Assembly: GCF_029891575.1 (NCBI RefSeq)
Contig: NZ_JARZHF010000003.1
Span: forward strand, 62,001 to 126,000
Reading direction: 5' to 3'
From: Salipaludibacillus daqingensis
Lineage (GTDB): Bacteria; Bacillota; Bacilli; Bacillales; Salisediminibacteriaceae
DNA length: 64,000 nt
This document shows, piece by piece, positions 27,368 to 35,972 of the stretch. Numbering within the stretch: position 1 is the first letter of the stretch; each line of letters starts with the position of its first letter. The translations under genes and the position numbers were made by a program. The notes under the pieces were generated by a model. It was not told the DNA's origin, did no database searches, and saw only the letters and a program-made list of their open reading frames with translations.

Positions 27368-27747
27368 TTCGAATCACTCCTGTTGTATATTTCATTCACC
27401 TTTTCAACAACCCATTCATGTCCAGGTGTTTTTTCTGCTTCCCATCCAAGCATTCCATCTGCATAGTTATGAACGTTATCAATTCCATTGCTTTTGAAAA
27501 ACTTGGAAACTTCGTGGCTTCGTCGACCACTTCGACAGACTAGAACATATTCTTCATCTTTTTTAAATTCATCAACGAGATCCACGATTTCACTCATAGG
27601 AATGAGTGGAATACCAGGGATATGTCCTTCTTCATATTCTTCTAATTCACGGACATCAATTAGAATTGGCGATGTTTTTTTTTGTTCAAAAATATTTTTT
27701 ACTTCATCGTAAGAAAGTTGCGATACATTTTCTTTTTCAAATGCCAT
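27364..27747 (-). CDS. Single-domain rhodanese (sulfurtransferase)
   Basis: 127 residues, one rhodanese domain with an intact active-site loop CRSGRRS (Cys in YVLVCRSGRRSHEVSKFF) and ILIDVRELEEYEEGHIPG. No signal peptide, so cytoplasmic. It transfers sulfane sulfur from thiosulfate or persulfides, probably to the TusA-like protein encoded next, with which it overlaps. GAGGTGAATAATC precedes the ATG. Confidence 0.9.
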   Translation of the reverse strand: MAFEKENVSQLSYDEVKNIFEQKKTSPILIDVRELEEYEEGHIPGIPLIPMSEIVDLVDEFKKDEEYVLVCRSGRRSHEVSKFFKSNGIDNVHNYADGMLGWEAEKTPGHEWVVEKVNEIYNRSDSK

Positions 27748-27760
27748 GATTATTCACCTC

Positions 27761-28699
27761 TTATGATTCAATTTCTGTGTCAGGATCGTTACCATACTCA
27801 GCCCATGACCCTTCATATGGCTTGATATCCTCAAACCCTAGAAGACGTAAAGAAAAGTATGAATGTGCCCCTCTAACATTTGTTTGGCAATAAGGAATAA
27901 TTGTTTTATCTCGGTCTACACCAGAAGCTGCAAACTGCTCTTCTAATTCTTCCGCATCTTTGAAATAGGGAACGCCATCATCAGAAATAGCTTCCGTCCA
28001 CTCTAAATGTGGTGCACCTGGTATATGACCTCCACGTTCCGCTCGAACGTCTGAACCATCATACTCCCCTTCAGAACGAGCATCTAAAATAACTGCACTT
28101 TCATTCCCAATATTATTTTCCACGTCTTCTTGTGAAGACTGAAGGGCCGGATTCAGCTCTGCAGTAAATGATCCTTCTTCAACCGATGGTTCTTCTGTTG
28201 ATACGTCTTTCTCATCAGACAACCATGCTGTGAAACCACCATTTAAAATTCGAACATCTTCATGTCCATACAATTCTAAAGCATAAAAGAGTCGAGCAGC
28301 CCAGAGACTATCTCCATCATCGTAAGCAACAACGGTTGAATCATCATCAATGCCTAGAGCACGAATTTTTTCTTGAAACTTTTCTTCATCAGGCAAGACG
28401 CCTCCAATTGGATTATCCGGGTCACTTAGTTCTTCCGGATTGATATGAACAGCTCCTGGTATATGTCCACCGTCATACCCTTCTCCTCGAACATCAACAA
28501 CCACAACATCATCTTGATTCTCTTCAAGCCAATCACCATCAACGAGCAAATGGCCATTTTCGTATTCTGAAGCGTCAACGACTTCTCCTTCTGACAGTTC
28601 ATTTGACGCTTGATCAACTTCCTCCACCGATGGATCATCATTTGAACAAGCTACAAGAAATATAGTTGATAATAATAGCAAATATTTAACAATTTTCAT
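27761..28699 (-). CDS. Exported two-domain thiosulfate sulfurtransferase lipoprotein
   Basis: 312 residues. Signal peptide with lipobox LVAC (Cys18), an acidic linker, then two rhodanese domains. The first (about 50-165) has VVAYDDGDSLWAARLF, where the catalytic cysteine is replaced by Asp, so it is structural. The second (about 185-305) keeps the cysteine in IIPYCQTNVRGAHSYF. This is the usual inactive/active arrangement of TST proteins. It is expected outside the membrane, handling extracellular thiosulfate or polysulfide before uptake by the TsuA-type protein. It is the first gene of the operon. Confidence 0.9.
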   Translation of the reverse strand: MKIVKYLLLLSTIFLVACSNDDPSVEEVDQASNELSEGEVVDASEYENGHLLVDGDWLEENQDDVVVVDVRGEGYDGGHIPGAVHINPEELSDPDNPIGGVLPDEEKFQEKIRALGIDDDSTVVAYDDGDSLWAARLFYALELYGHEDVRILNGGFTAWLSDEKDVSTEEPSVEEGSFTAELNPALQSSQEDVENNIGNESAVILDARSEGEYDGSDVRAERGGHIPGAPHLEWTEAISDDGVPYFKDAEELEEQFAASGVDRDKTIIPYCQTNVRGAHSYFSLRLLGFEDIKPYEGSWAEYGNDPDTEIES

Positions 28700-28742
28700 G
28701 TTGTATCCCTCTTTCTTTTTATGTTGTTAATAACAATATCAT

Positions 28743-28777
28743 AATTCCGATGAGTTTAAAAGGGATTAATTCCGATT
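28743..28777. promoter_or_regulatory. Direct repeats in a divergent regulatory region
   Basis: AATTCCGAT occurs at 28743-28751 and 28769-28777, 26 bp apart, between the divergent sulfurtransferase and beta-propeller genes. A regulator binding both sides is possible; none is encoded nearby. Confidence 0.4.
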
Positions 28778-28784
28778 GTTTTTG

Positions 28785-28813
28785 TTGTAATTAGAATAAA
28801 CTATGATTATACT
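28785..28813 (+). promoter_or_regulatory. Sigma-A-type promoter of the YVTN lipoprotein gene
   Basis: TTGTAA, 17 bp, TATACT, ending 44 bp before the GTG start at 28858. Confidence 0.6.
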
Positions 28814-28857
28814 ATGGAAATAGTGAATAAACTAATGATAAGGAAGGAAGATAAACT

Positions 28858-29889
28858 GTGAAGAAAAAATGGTTCTTAGTCGTTGTCTTAGCAAGTATTT
28901 TTCTATTAACTGCTTGTGCGTTAGAACAAGATAACAATGGAAGAAACGATGCTAACGACGATGAGTCAAGTGGAGATGCTAGTGATTTAACGAGTGTGCA
29001 ATTTTACGTTCCTAATGAAGAAGAAAATAATATATCAGTGATTGATGTTGTCTCTGGAGAAGTAGTTGCTGAAATAGAAACGGCAGCAGCACCGACAATT
29101 GTTACGTTTGCAAGTACGATGCGTCAAGCTTTTGTTGCTAACCAAGATAGTAGCACTGTTGAAATTATTAATACACAACAATTAGAATCTGCTGCTGAAA
29201 TTGAAGTAGGCCCTCGTCCACACGGATTAGCGTTAAGTGAAAATAACAATACGTTATACGTTGCAACAGCAGGGGATCAATTTGTTGATGTGATTGATGT
29301 TGGGGAAGAAGACGTTACATCTCAAATAGACTTAGGTTCTGGCGCTCATAGTAACTACGTCTATCTGTTGGATGATCAGCTTTATGTGACGGACCATGAG
29401 AATGATGCCGTCTATATTGTGGATACAGAAACAGAAGAAGTGACGGACACATTGGCAACAGGCGGAACACCAAGAGTAGTGAGAGAACATGATGGTTACC
29501 TATACGTTGCTGCTAGTGATTCTGGAACATTAGAGATATTTGATTTAGATTCTCTTGAAAAAGAGGAGATTGACGTTGGAGAAGGAGCAACAGATGTTGT
29601 GATAGATGAAGAAGGTGATTTTGCTATCGTTACTTCTATTGAAGAAAACTTCGTTGCTCGCGTCGATTTAGAAAGTAGAGAAGTAACAGATCGCATTGAA
29701 GATCAATCCGGAGCAAAACACTTGGCATTTAACCGTGAAGAATCACGTGTATATGTGACATTAAGTGAATCAAACGAAGTTTCCGTGATTGATGTTGCTT
29801 CTTTTGAGGAAGAAACGAGAATAGAAGTCGGCAATACGCCACACGGAATAGAAATTAAAGCTTTGCCAGGAATAGGTGGAAGCTGTTAA
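28858..29889 (+). CDS. Acidic YVTN beta-propeller lipoprotein
   Basis: 343 residues. The signal peptide ends in LTAC (Cys20), followed by an Asn/Asp/Ser-rich linker (about 21-45) and a beta-propeller with repeated blades: ISVIDVVSGEVVAEIET, STVEIINTQQLESAAEIEVG, AVYIVDTETEEVTDTL and VSVIDVASFEEETRIEVGN. The GPRPHGLALS and GNTPHGIEIK elements are classic YVTN motifs. The start is GTG with AAGGAAGGAAG upstream. Divergent from the rhodanese operon; role in binding a ligand or redox cofactor is unknown. It resembles the lipoprotein at 9705 in design. Confidence 0.82.
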   Translation: MKKKWFLVVVLASIFLLTACALEQDNNGRNDANDDESSGDASDLTSVQFYVPNEEENNISVIDVVSGEVVAEIETAAAPTIVTFASTMRQAFVANQDSSTVEIINTQQLESAAEIEVGPRPHGLALSENNNTLYVATAGDQFVDVIDVGEEDVTSQIDLGSGAHSNYVYLLDDQLYVTDHENDAVYIVDTETEEVTDTLATGGTPRVVREHDGYLYVAASDSGTLEIFDLDSLEKEEIDVGEGATDVVIDEEGDFAIVTSIEENFVARVDLESREVTDRIEDQSGAKHLAFNREESRVYVTLSESNEVSVIDVASFEEETRIEVGNTPHGIEIKALPGIGGSC

Positions 29890-29896
29890 ATTGGAG

Positions 29897-30010
29897 TTTT
29901 CCATTTTTTGGTTCGCGCGCGCGCAGATGTCATGTTTCCGCGCGCAAATTGCTCGGATTCGCGCGCCAGTACCTCCATTCCGCGCGTAGATTGCTCAGAT
30001 CCGCGCGCAA
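29897..30010. repeat. 21-bp tandem array C (GCGCGC core, 5 copies)
   Basis: Cores begin at 29919, 29940, 29961, 29982 and 30003, exactly 21 bp apart; two read GCGCGCAAAT or close to it. The leader TTTCCATTTTTTGG ends at 29911, 8 bp before the first core, identical in sequence and register to array B. It lies between the lipoprotein stop codon and its terminator, so it would be transcribed in the 3' UTR. Confidence 0.9.
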
Positions 30011-30024
30011 CATCATAAACACTC

Positions 30025-30055
30025 AAGAACAGAGGACAATCCTCTGTTCTTTTTC
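30025..30055 (+). terminator. Terminator of the YVTN lipoprotein gene
   Basis: AAGAACAGAGGA and TCCTCTGTTCTT pair around CAA, followed by TTTC. Confidence 0.88.
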
Positions 30056-30167
30056 GTTGATATTCCTCCTACCGACACGTTTAGCAGCATCAACACGTTC
30101 CTGATTTTCACCAATGGTTTTTAACGCTCATTTATGACACAATATAAGAAAAGAAGGAGGAGTTTTT

Positions 30168-31541
30168 ATGTCAGAAGCTGTACTAAAATACTTAGAAGAC
30201 AATCGTGAATCTTTACTTAAAAAAATGGAAAACTTCTTATCCATCCCAAGTGTGAGCACGGACAGTTCAAACAAACAAGATGTCCTTAAAGCAGCGGATT
30301 TTGTAGCTAACTATTTAAAAGAAATTGGTTTTCACTCTGTTGAAATCAAAGAAACAGCTGGCCACCCGCTCGTATATGCAGAATGGCTTGAAGAAAAAGA
30401 TGCCCAAACGGCGTTATTTTACGGGCATTATGACGTTCAACCAGCCGATCCATATGAATTATGGGATAGTGAACCATTCCAGCCAGAAATTCGCAACGGA
30501 AGAATCTTTGCTCGAGGTGCTAGTGATGACAAAGGGCAAGTATTTATGCACCTTGCTGTGTTTGAAGCGTATATGAAAACAGAAGGCCGTCTTCCTATGA
30601 ATTTGAAAGTGTGCATTGAAGGAGAAGAAGAGATCGGCAGTGAGAATCTCTATCCTTTCCTAGAAGATCATAAAGATAAACTCACTTCCGACTTTGCGAT
30701 TATTTCCGATTCAGGAATGGTTGAAAAAGGACAACCAACCATGCTTTACGGACTAAAAGGGTTTACTGGACTAGAATTCCACGTTCAAGGACCAAATCGT
30801 GATCTACACTCAGGTTTATATGGAGGCGCTGTGAAAAATCCAGCCATGGCTATGAGTCACTTGCTTGCATCGTTAAAAAATCCTGATGAATATGTGACTG
30901 TCCCTGGTTTTTACGATGATGTCGAAAAATTGGCGGATGAAGAGCGAGCAATGATGAATCAAGCACCTGGGGAAAATTATACGGAGTCCATTGGCATTCC
31001 AGAAACAATGCCAGAAAAGGGATTCACCGTAAATGAACACTTGATGGCCCGACCAACACTTGAAATTAATGGTCTAACAAGTGGTTATCAAGGTCAAGGA
31101 ACAAAAACGATCATCCCATCAACGGCATCTGCAAAAATAACTTGCCGACTCGTTCCTGGACAAGATCCACAAAAAATTCAAGATCTTCTCGTTGATTACA
31201 TCGAGAATAATGCTCCGAAAGGCGTTAGCGTCTCCGTTAAGCGTGAACCTTTATCAGCGAAGGCCTATAAAGTAGATCCAAACCATCCATTACTTCAAAA
31301 AGCAGCAGATAACTTAGCTGACGCATTTGGTAAGGACACCGTATTTGTTCGCCTTGGCGGGTCCATTCCAGTAGTGGAGTCGATTGATCAGATGTTTGGC
31401 ATTCCTGTTGTTTTACTTGGCTTCGGTACGCCTGAAGATAACTTGCATTCTCCAAATGAAAGCTTCCCATTAGATCATTTCGATAAAGGGATGGAAGTGC
31501 TCGTCAAATACTATCGTGATGTCGCTTATTTAGAAAAGTAG
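30168..31541 (+). CDS. M20-family dipeptidase
   Basis: 457 residues, cytosolic zinc peptidase of the M20/ArgE-DapE-CNDP group. Metal-ligand motifs are FYGHYDVQPADP, ARGASDDKGQ, IEGEEEIGSENL and IISDSGM; a late LHSPNESF supplies the last histidine. The lid/dimerisation domain spans about 190-330. AGAAGGAGGAG precedes the ATG. It is monocistronic with its own terminator. It hydrolyses short peptides; specificity cannot be read from the sequence. Confidence 0.92.
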   Translation: MSEAVLKYLEDNRESLLKKMENFLSIPSVSTDSSNKQDVLKAADFVANYLKEIGFHSVEIKETAGHPLVYAEWLEEKDAQTALFYGHYDVQPADPYELWDSEPFQPEIRNGRIFARGASDDKGQVFMHLAVFEAYMKTEGRLPMNLKVCIEGEEEIGSENLYPFLEDHKDKLTSDFAIISDSGMVEKGQPTMLYGLKGFTGLEFHVQGPNRDLHSGLYGGAVKNPAMAMSHLLASLKNPDEYVTVPGFYDDVEKLADEERAMMNQAPGENYTESIGIPETMPEKGFTVNEHLMARPTLEINGLTSGYQGQGTKTIIPSTASAKITCRLVPGQDPQKIQDLLVDYIENNAPKGVSVSVKREPLSAKAYKVDPNHPLLQKAADNLADAFGKDTVFVRLGGSIPVVESIDQMFGIPVVLLGFGTPEDNLHSPNESFPLDHFDKGMEVLVKYYRDVAYLEK

Positions 31542-31548
31542 GTATAGT

Positions 31549-31587
31549 AAAAGCTGACTTGAGTAAAAATCCCAAGTCAGCTTTTTC
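31549..31587 (+). terminator. Terminator of the dipeptidase gene
   Basis: AAAAGCTGACTTG and CAAGTCAGCTTTTT form a 13-bp stem with a T-run. Confidence 0.92.
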
Positions 31588-31605
31588 ATTCTTTCCTATA
31601 CATTT

Positions 31606-32058
31606 TTATTGATTTCGTGCTAACCCTCGCCGAATCAAGTTTGCTGATATTGGTTTTTTATCCAACTCTCTCGCCCAAATGGAAAGTTGTCCAATGTGAT
31701 GAATCTCATGAGCAATGACATGTCTAATAACTTCTCCGTAAGTAAAGTCATAGAATTGTTTTTCATCTATCTCTGGACTCCATCGTTCCACAAACTCCTC
31801 TACTGAAGGACGGCAATCCTCTGATAGTTTTATGATATCTTCGAGCGTTTCATAGTCTTCAAAACGATAATGATACTCTTCTTTTCCATTTAATCCATTT
31901 ATCCAACTTTGTTCTGCATCAATAATATGAACGAATGTCCGTAAAATACTTTTCATGCCACCCGTTCGATTTTTTACTAACTCATCATGAGACAATTGTT
32001 TACACCAATCGAACCATTCATCTCTCACTTGCCAGTTATATCGAAAAAGTGTTTGCAT
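31606..32058 (-). CDS. DinB-family four-helix protein
   Basis: 150 residues. The DinB/YfiT metal site is shown by FVHIIDAEQSWINGL (first His) and VIAHEIHHIGQLSIWARE (HxxxH-type pair). Such proteins bind a divalent metal and some act as thiol-dependent transferases; no specific function can be assigned. AGAGGGGCATTACTT precedes the ATG. Single gene, convergent with the dipeptidase. Confidence 0.85.
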   Translation of the reverse strand: MQTLFRYNWQVRDEWFDWCKQLSHDELVKNRTGGMKSILRTFVHIIDAEQSWINGLNGKEEYHYRFEDYETLEDIIKLSEDCRPSVEEFVERWSPEIDEKQFYDFTYGEVIRHVIAHEIHHIGQLSIWARELDKKPISANLIRRGLARNQ

Positions 32059-32255
32059 AAGTAATGCCCCTCTCCAAAAATAGGTATATAGATAGATTCA
32101 ACAAAAAGGCTTCAAGTCCTCTAATTCATCATTAATTGTTTCTATCTGGATCGACATTTCAACATTAGTCCACTTTCGTTTCGAAAGCATTTCTCATAAA
32201 AAAACCAGTCCATTTGTGATACTATGAGCATAAACTTAGTTCTGGAGGAGAAAAT

Positions 32256-32975
32256 ATGAAGTCTAATCTAAATCAAACGAAAAGAAAACCTTTATTATCG
32301 ATGACTTGGGAATATCTCTTATTTATGCATTGGTCCGTTAATAAACATATCATCCAAGACCGTTTACCTTCGCCATTAAAGGTTGATACATTTCAAGGGC
32401 AAGCTTATTTAGGCATTGTTCCCTTTCTCATGACGAATATTGCATTCAGTCGCTTACCTAAACTAACAAAATTAGCGTTTCCTGAATTAAATTTACGGAC
32501 ATATGTCACCTATAATGGCAAACCGGGTATTTATTTTTTCCATTTGGACGCAAACAACATTTTAGCAAATCAGATCGCCCGCTCCTTTTTCAAATTAAAC
32601 TATGTTCATGCTTCTATTGATGTCAATCATCCAAATGATACGAACAAATTCGTTGATTTTTCACATAGACGAAAGCATTCAAAGGCTGAATTCTCTGCTG
32701 CCTATCGGCCAGTTTCTGAACCGTTTTTGTCGTCAGAACAACTTTTTGCAGCTTGGAGCACGGAACGATATCGTTTTTTCAGTTCCAATGGCAAAGGGAA
32801 GATTTATCAAGGAGATATCGCTCATGAACCATGGCATTTGCAAAAAGCAGACGTTGAGGTTCGTTCTAATTCGATCATTGATGCAGCAGGATTTCCATTA
32901 TCACCTCAGCCTGCTCACGTTCTGTACGGACATTCCATCAACGTTGCCGCAACAAAGTTTAGTCGATTATTATAG
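32256..32975 (+). CDS. YqjF-like DUF2071 protein
   Basis: 239 residues matching the DUF2071/YqjF family: MTWEYLLFMHWSVNKHIIQD, LKVDTFQGQAYLGIVPFLM, LPKLTKLAFPELNLRTYV and GIYFFHLDANN. The family adopts an acetoacetate-decarboxylase-like fold but no activity is established. CTGGAGGAG precedes the ATG. Single gene without an obvious terminator before the convergent gene. Confidence 0.85.
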   Translation: MKSNLNQTKRKPLLSMTWEYLLFMHWSVNKHIIQDRLPSPLKVDTFQGQAYLGIVPFLMTNIAFSRLPKLTKLAFPELNLRTYVTYNGKPGIYFFHLDANNILANQIARSFFKLNYVHASIDVNHPNDTNKFVDFSHRRKHSKAEFSAAYRPVSEPFLSSEQLFAAWSTERYRFFSSNGKGKIYQGDIAHEPWHLQKADVEVRSNSIIDAAGFPLSPQPAHVLYGHSINVAATKFSRLL

Positions 32976-33017
32976 TCAAAAGAGTTCGTTGACTATGCTT
33001 CCCATGTAATGTCAAAT

Positions 33018-34013
33018 TTACCGAGCTGCAGCTTTGCATTCTTCAAATTTTGTTTCAAACCATGCTTGATCAAGACCTTTTCCTATCAAGACAAACTCGC
33101 TTTTTCTCTTTTCATTTTCTTTCCACTCGCGCCCAGCTCTACCTGCAAAAAGCATATGAATTCCTTGAAAAATAATTCTTTGGTTGTGCCCTGAAACAGA
33201 AAGAATCCCTTTGTAACGATACATCTGTTCTCCCTTTTCTTGAATGACTTGGTTCATAAATGTCTCAAATGCTTTCAAATCCATATCTAAATCTGATTGT
33301 AAAACAAAAGAAACGATATCTTGATCATGATGATGGTGGTGGGAACGTTTCATAAAACCAGGTTCCACTCGTAATTTTTCATCTAAGTCAAAAGAAAACT
33401 GGTTTAATAAGGCTGAAACATCTGTTTCCCCTTGCTTCATACTTATGATTTTTGCTGTAGGATTCATTTCCCGCAAACGTGTTTTTACTACTTTCTGCTG
33501 TTCCATTGACGTTAAGTCTGTTTTGTTGATTAACATTAAATCTGAAAAAGCAATCTGCTTTCTCGCTTCTTCATGTACCGTTAACTGTTGTAAAACGTGA
33601 TAACTATCAACAACTGCAACAATGGAATCTAGGTGATAAATCTCGGATAATTCAGGGTCTACAAAAAACGTTTGAGCGACAGGAGCTGGTTCAGCTAAGC
33701 CGGTTGTTTCGATGATTACTCGATCAAATGGCTTGTGCCCGTTTTCTTCTACAGCTTGAATGAGTGAATAGAGAGTATCAATTAAATCACTTCTAACTTT
33801 ACAACATATACACCCATTATTCATTTCAAAAATTTCTTCTTCAGCACCGATAACAAGTTGCTGATCAATCCCTACTTCACCAAACTCATTTACTATTACT
33901 GCAATACGCTCATCTTGTCTTTCTGTTAAAATGCTATTTAAAAGTGTCGTTTTTCCTGCACCTAAAAAACCTGTTAGGACAGTTACAGGAATTCGTTCCA
34001 TTGAACTATTCAT
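33018..34013 (-). CDS. COG0523 zinc-associated GTPase (YciC/ZagA-like)
   Basis: 331 residues. G3E GTPase with Walker [14 protein letters not shown], the metal-binding CICC in [13 protein letters not shown], a second switch [19 protein letters not shown], and a His-rich insert [10 protein letters not shown] (about residues 222-231). It belongs to the metallochaperones induced by zinc limitation, and the perfect Zur box 27 bp upstream confirms that regulation. It probably delivers Zn to a client such as FolE or FolE2. The SD is weak; an alternative start is the ATG at residue 5. Confidence 0.9.
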   Translation of the reverse strand: MNSSMERIPVTVLTGFLGAGKTTLLNSILTERQDERIAVIVNEFGEVGIDQQLVIGAEEEIFEMNNGCICCKVRSDLIDTLYSLIQAVEENGHKPFDRVIIETTGLAEPAPVAQTFFVDPELSEIYHLDSIVAVVDSYHVLQQLTVHEEARKQIAFSDLMLINKTDLTSMEQQKVVKTRLREMNPTAKIISMKQGETDVSALLNQFSFDLDEKLRVEPGFMKRSHHHHHDQDIVSFVLQSDLDMDLKAFETFMNQVIQEKGEQMYRYKGILSVSGHNQRIIFQGIHMLFAGRAGREWKENEKRKSEFVLIGKGLDQAWFETKFEECKAAAR

Positions 34014-34039
34014 TCAAGCACCCGCTTCCACATTTAATT

Positions 34040-34060
34040 AAATCGTAATTATTACGATTT
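34040..34060. promoter_or_regulatory. Zur box upstream of the COG0523 GTPase
   Basis: The core TCGTAATTATTACGA (34043-34057) is a perfect palindrome extended by AAA and TTT-type flanks, the Bacillus Zur consensus. Zinc-bound Zur should repress. Confidence 0.95.
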
Positions 34061-34157
34061 AACCCTATCCTATCGTAGCTTTTACCTATTTGTCAAAGTT
34101 CCATCAAGCCTTCTTAATCGTATTCATGATAAAAGGGTCCATTTATAAGTCACAAAG

Positions 34158-34195
34158 ACACCTGGCTTGAGTGCTTACTAAGCCAGGTGTTTATA
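34158..34195 (-). terminator. Terminator between folE2 and the COG0523 gene
   Basis: ACACCTGGCTT and AAGCCAGGTGT form the stem. The minus-strand tail is CTTTGTG and the plus-strand tail TTATATTTAT, so strength on the minus strand is moderate. Confidence 0.65.
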
Positions 34196-34284
34196 TTTAT
34201 CACTATATTCTTTTGGTTAAGCTTTCATTCGGATCGCTTCTTCTTGTAAAAGCGATAGCATTATGATCACTCATTATGAAGTGA

Positions 34285-35193
34285 TCATCCTTTTCTCTTA
34301 TCTACAAAGACCTCCGCAAACGCATCGTGTTGATGAATAGACTCTTCATTCCGACACATTACCTTGAAAGAAGAAAAGCTCGGATTTTCGTATAGATCTG
34401 CAGCAACAAGGCGAGTTAAATCTTCGACAAATCTTGGATTTTCGTAAGCTCCTTCTGTTACAAATTTCTCATCCGGTCTTTTCAACACAGGATATAATAA
34501 TGAACTAGCATTGGTTTCTGCTGCTTCAAGTAATAACGTTTTCCAATCGGATTTCGTATTTAATACTTCAGCAAGTTCCGCCTCAACGGTTACAAACCCT
34601 CGCTGATTGTGAGCACTGTATTCGCTTATCTCCTTTGAACAAGGACATAGCGTTGTCACCGCTGCTGTTAAACTTACGTTTATTTTAATTTCATTTTGAT
34701 CATTGTAAGATAAATGGATACCACAATCTGCATGCATCATCCCAATTTTTTTTAAAGATGGGCTCTCCCTCTCAAAAAACCACGGAAAGGATATATCTAT
34801 ATCGGAAGAACGTTGTTCCATTCGCAAGGCTAATTCTTCTGTGAAAGCAATCAACCTTTCTTCTGTCACTTCAAAACCTTCTAAATGATAATCATGAAGA
34901 AGTTCCGTAAGACGACTCATATTGATTCCTTTTGCATGTTGGTCTAATGAAGTCGTCATCTTAAAAGTCCCTACTGTCGTTTGCAAAGCTGGATCGTAAT
35001 GAGATCTAACAACAATCGGATGTGTGACATTAGCAATACCGACACGGTCAAGTGGAAATAAAAAGTCATTCGCTGTATTTTGAAGGTCAGGCATGTCTTT
35101 TTTATTCGTAGCCTTTGTCCCCTTTATTGGTGGAACGGAACCAAACAATACATGACGTTCTGTTTTTGATGGTAGTTCATCATTCGTTTTCAT
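34285..35193 (-). CDS. folE2: GTP cyclohydrolase FolE2 (zinc-independent type IB)
   Basis: 302 residues. FolE2 performs the first step of folate synthesis without needing zinc, replacing FolE during zinc starvation. Motifs include DLQNTANDFLFPLDRVGI, MTTSLDQHAKGINMSR, the metal-site cysteine in TTLCPCSKEISEYSAHNQR and GAYENPRFVEDL. AGTGAGGTTTTTAG precedes the ATG. A Zur-type half palindrome lies directly upstream, as for YciA of B. subtilis. Confidence 0.94.
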   Translation of the reverse strand: MKTNDELPSKTERHVLFGSVPPIKGTKATNKKDMPDLQNTANDFLFPLDRVGIANVTHPIVVRSHYDPALQTTVGTFKMTTSLDQHAKGINMSRLTELLHDYHLEGFEVTEERLIAFTEELALRMEQRSSDIDISFPWFFERESPSLKKIGMMHADCGIHLSYNDQNEIKINVSLTAAVTTLCPCSKEISEYSAHNQRGFVTVEAELAEVLNTKSDWKTLLLEAAETNASSLLYPVLKRPDEKFVTEGAYENPRFVEDLTRLVAADLYENPSFSSFKVMCRNEESIHQHDAFAEVFVDKRKG

Positions 35194-35211
35194 CTAAAAA
35201 CCTCACTTTAT

Positions 35212-35232
35212 AAAATAGAATTATTACGATTT
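35212..35232. promoter_or_regulatory. Degenerate Zur box upstream of folE2
   Basis: One half, ATTACGATTT, is perfect; the other half, AAAATAGAAT, matches at 6 of 10. A weaker operator than the other two. Confidence 0.65.
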
Positions 35233-35439
35233 AGGTACATAAATGTATTCTAATGATTGGTTATCTTGAAATCAACTAATAAGTCTCCACCTCAATTGTT
35301 TCCACGCCCCTCTTCCTTATTGTCTTGAGAGGACTTTCATTTATCTTAAGTTAATAAAATAACGTCGTATTGTTAGGATCAAGCCTTAAAATTTTCTTTA
35401 CACCGATATCGATACTATGGTTTAATTAGATTAAAGCAC

Positions 35440-35460
35440 AAAACGTAACAATTACGATTT
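35440..35460. promoter_or_regulatory. Zur box upstream of the unknown 120-residue gene
   Basis: AAAACGTAAC-A-ATTACGATTT matches the Zur consensus at 18 of 20 fixed positions, 29 bp before the ATG at 35490. Confidence 0.88.
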
Positions 35461-35489
35461 AAAGACAAGAGGCTTCAGGAGGACTAAAA

Positions 35490-35852
35490 ATGAATCCACA
35501 ACGTTATGAATACGCGCGAAATAGATGCATTAATAAACTGTCCGGACTGGATCATGAATTATTTAAGTTTGTTGAAAAAAAAGAGCTTGCTCTCGCTGAC
35601 CAAGCACAAACCGAAGATCAATTTGTCCAACTATTGCAAGAGCGATCACCTATTTTTGAAGCAGCATCATTATTTTCTATGGATGCTTCTGATGTCTTTG
35701 AACGAATTCAAAAAATAGAATGTTGGATAGATGAAGAAGTTCCAAAAATGTTAGATAAACTAAAATTAGTTGACTTTACCGAATTAATCATCCTACAAGG
35801 GCGAGTTTCAGCAGATAAAAAAATGAAGTTTTTTTACTTACGTGATGATTGA
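35490..35852 (+). CDS. Zur-controlled small protein of unknown function
   Basis: 120 residues, mostly helical and acidic: YEYARNRCINKLSGLDHELF, then KKELALADQAQTEDQF and WIDEEVPKMLDKLKL. It has two cysteines (about residues 9 and 77) and no membrane segment. I do not recognise the family. CAGGAGGACTAAAA precedes the ATG. The Zur box immediately upstream places it in the zinc-limitation response next to folE2 and a His-rich protein; zinc sparing or zinc handling is a guess from context. Confidence 0.75.
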   Translation: MNPQRYEYARNRCINKLSGLDHELFKFVEKKELALADQAQTEDQFVQLLQERSPIFEAASLFSMDASDVFERIQKIECWIDEEVPKMLDKLKLVDFTELIILQGRVSADKKMKFFYLRDD

Positions 35853-35972
35853 ATAAGGCTAATGTTCCCTTATCCTTCCCCATTTTAAAGATTGTTTCAA
35901 CATATCTAACGCATTTTAACGGGTATAATACCTTTATAAAGGGAATCGTATTGTCAACGAGGAGGAATAAGT

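Noticed and set aside
34262-34286. GATCACT/AGTGATC palindrome after folE2 as a terminator
   Set aside because: No T-run follows on the minus strand; the stronger hairpin at 34158 is the better terminator candidate.
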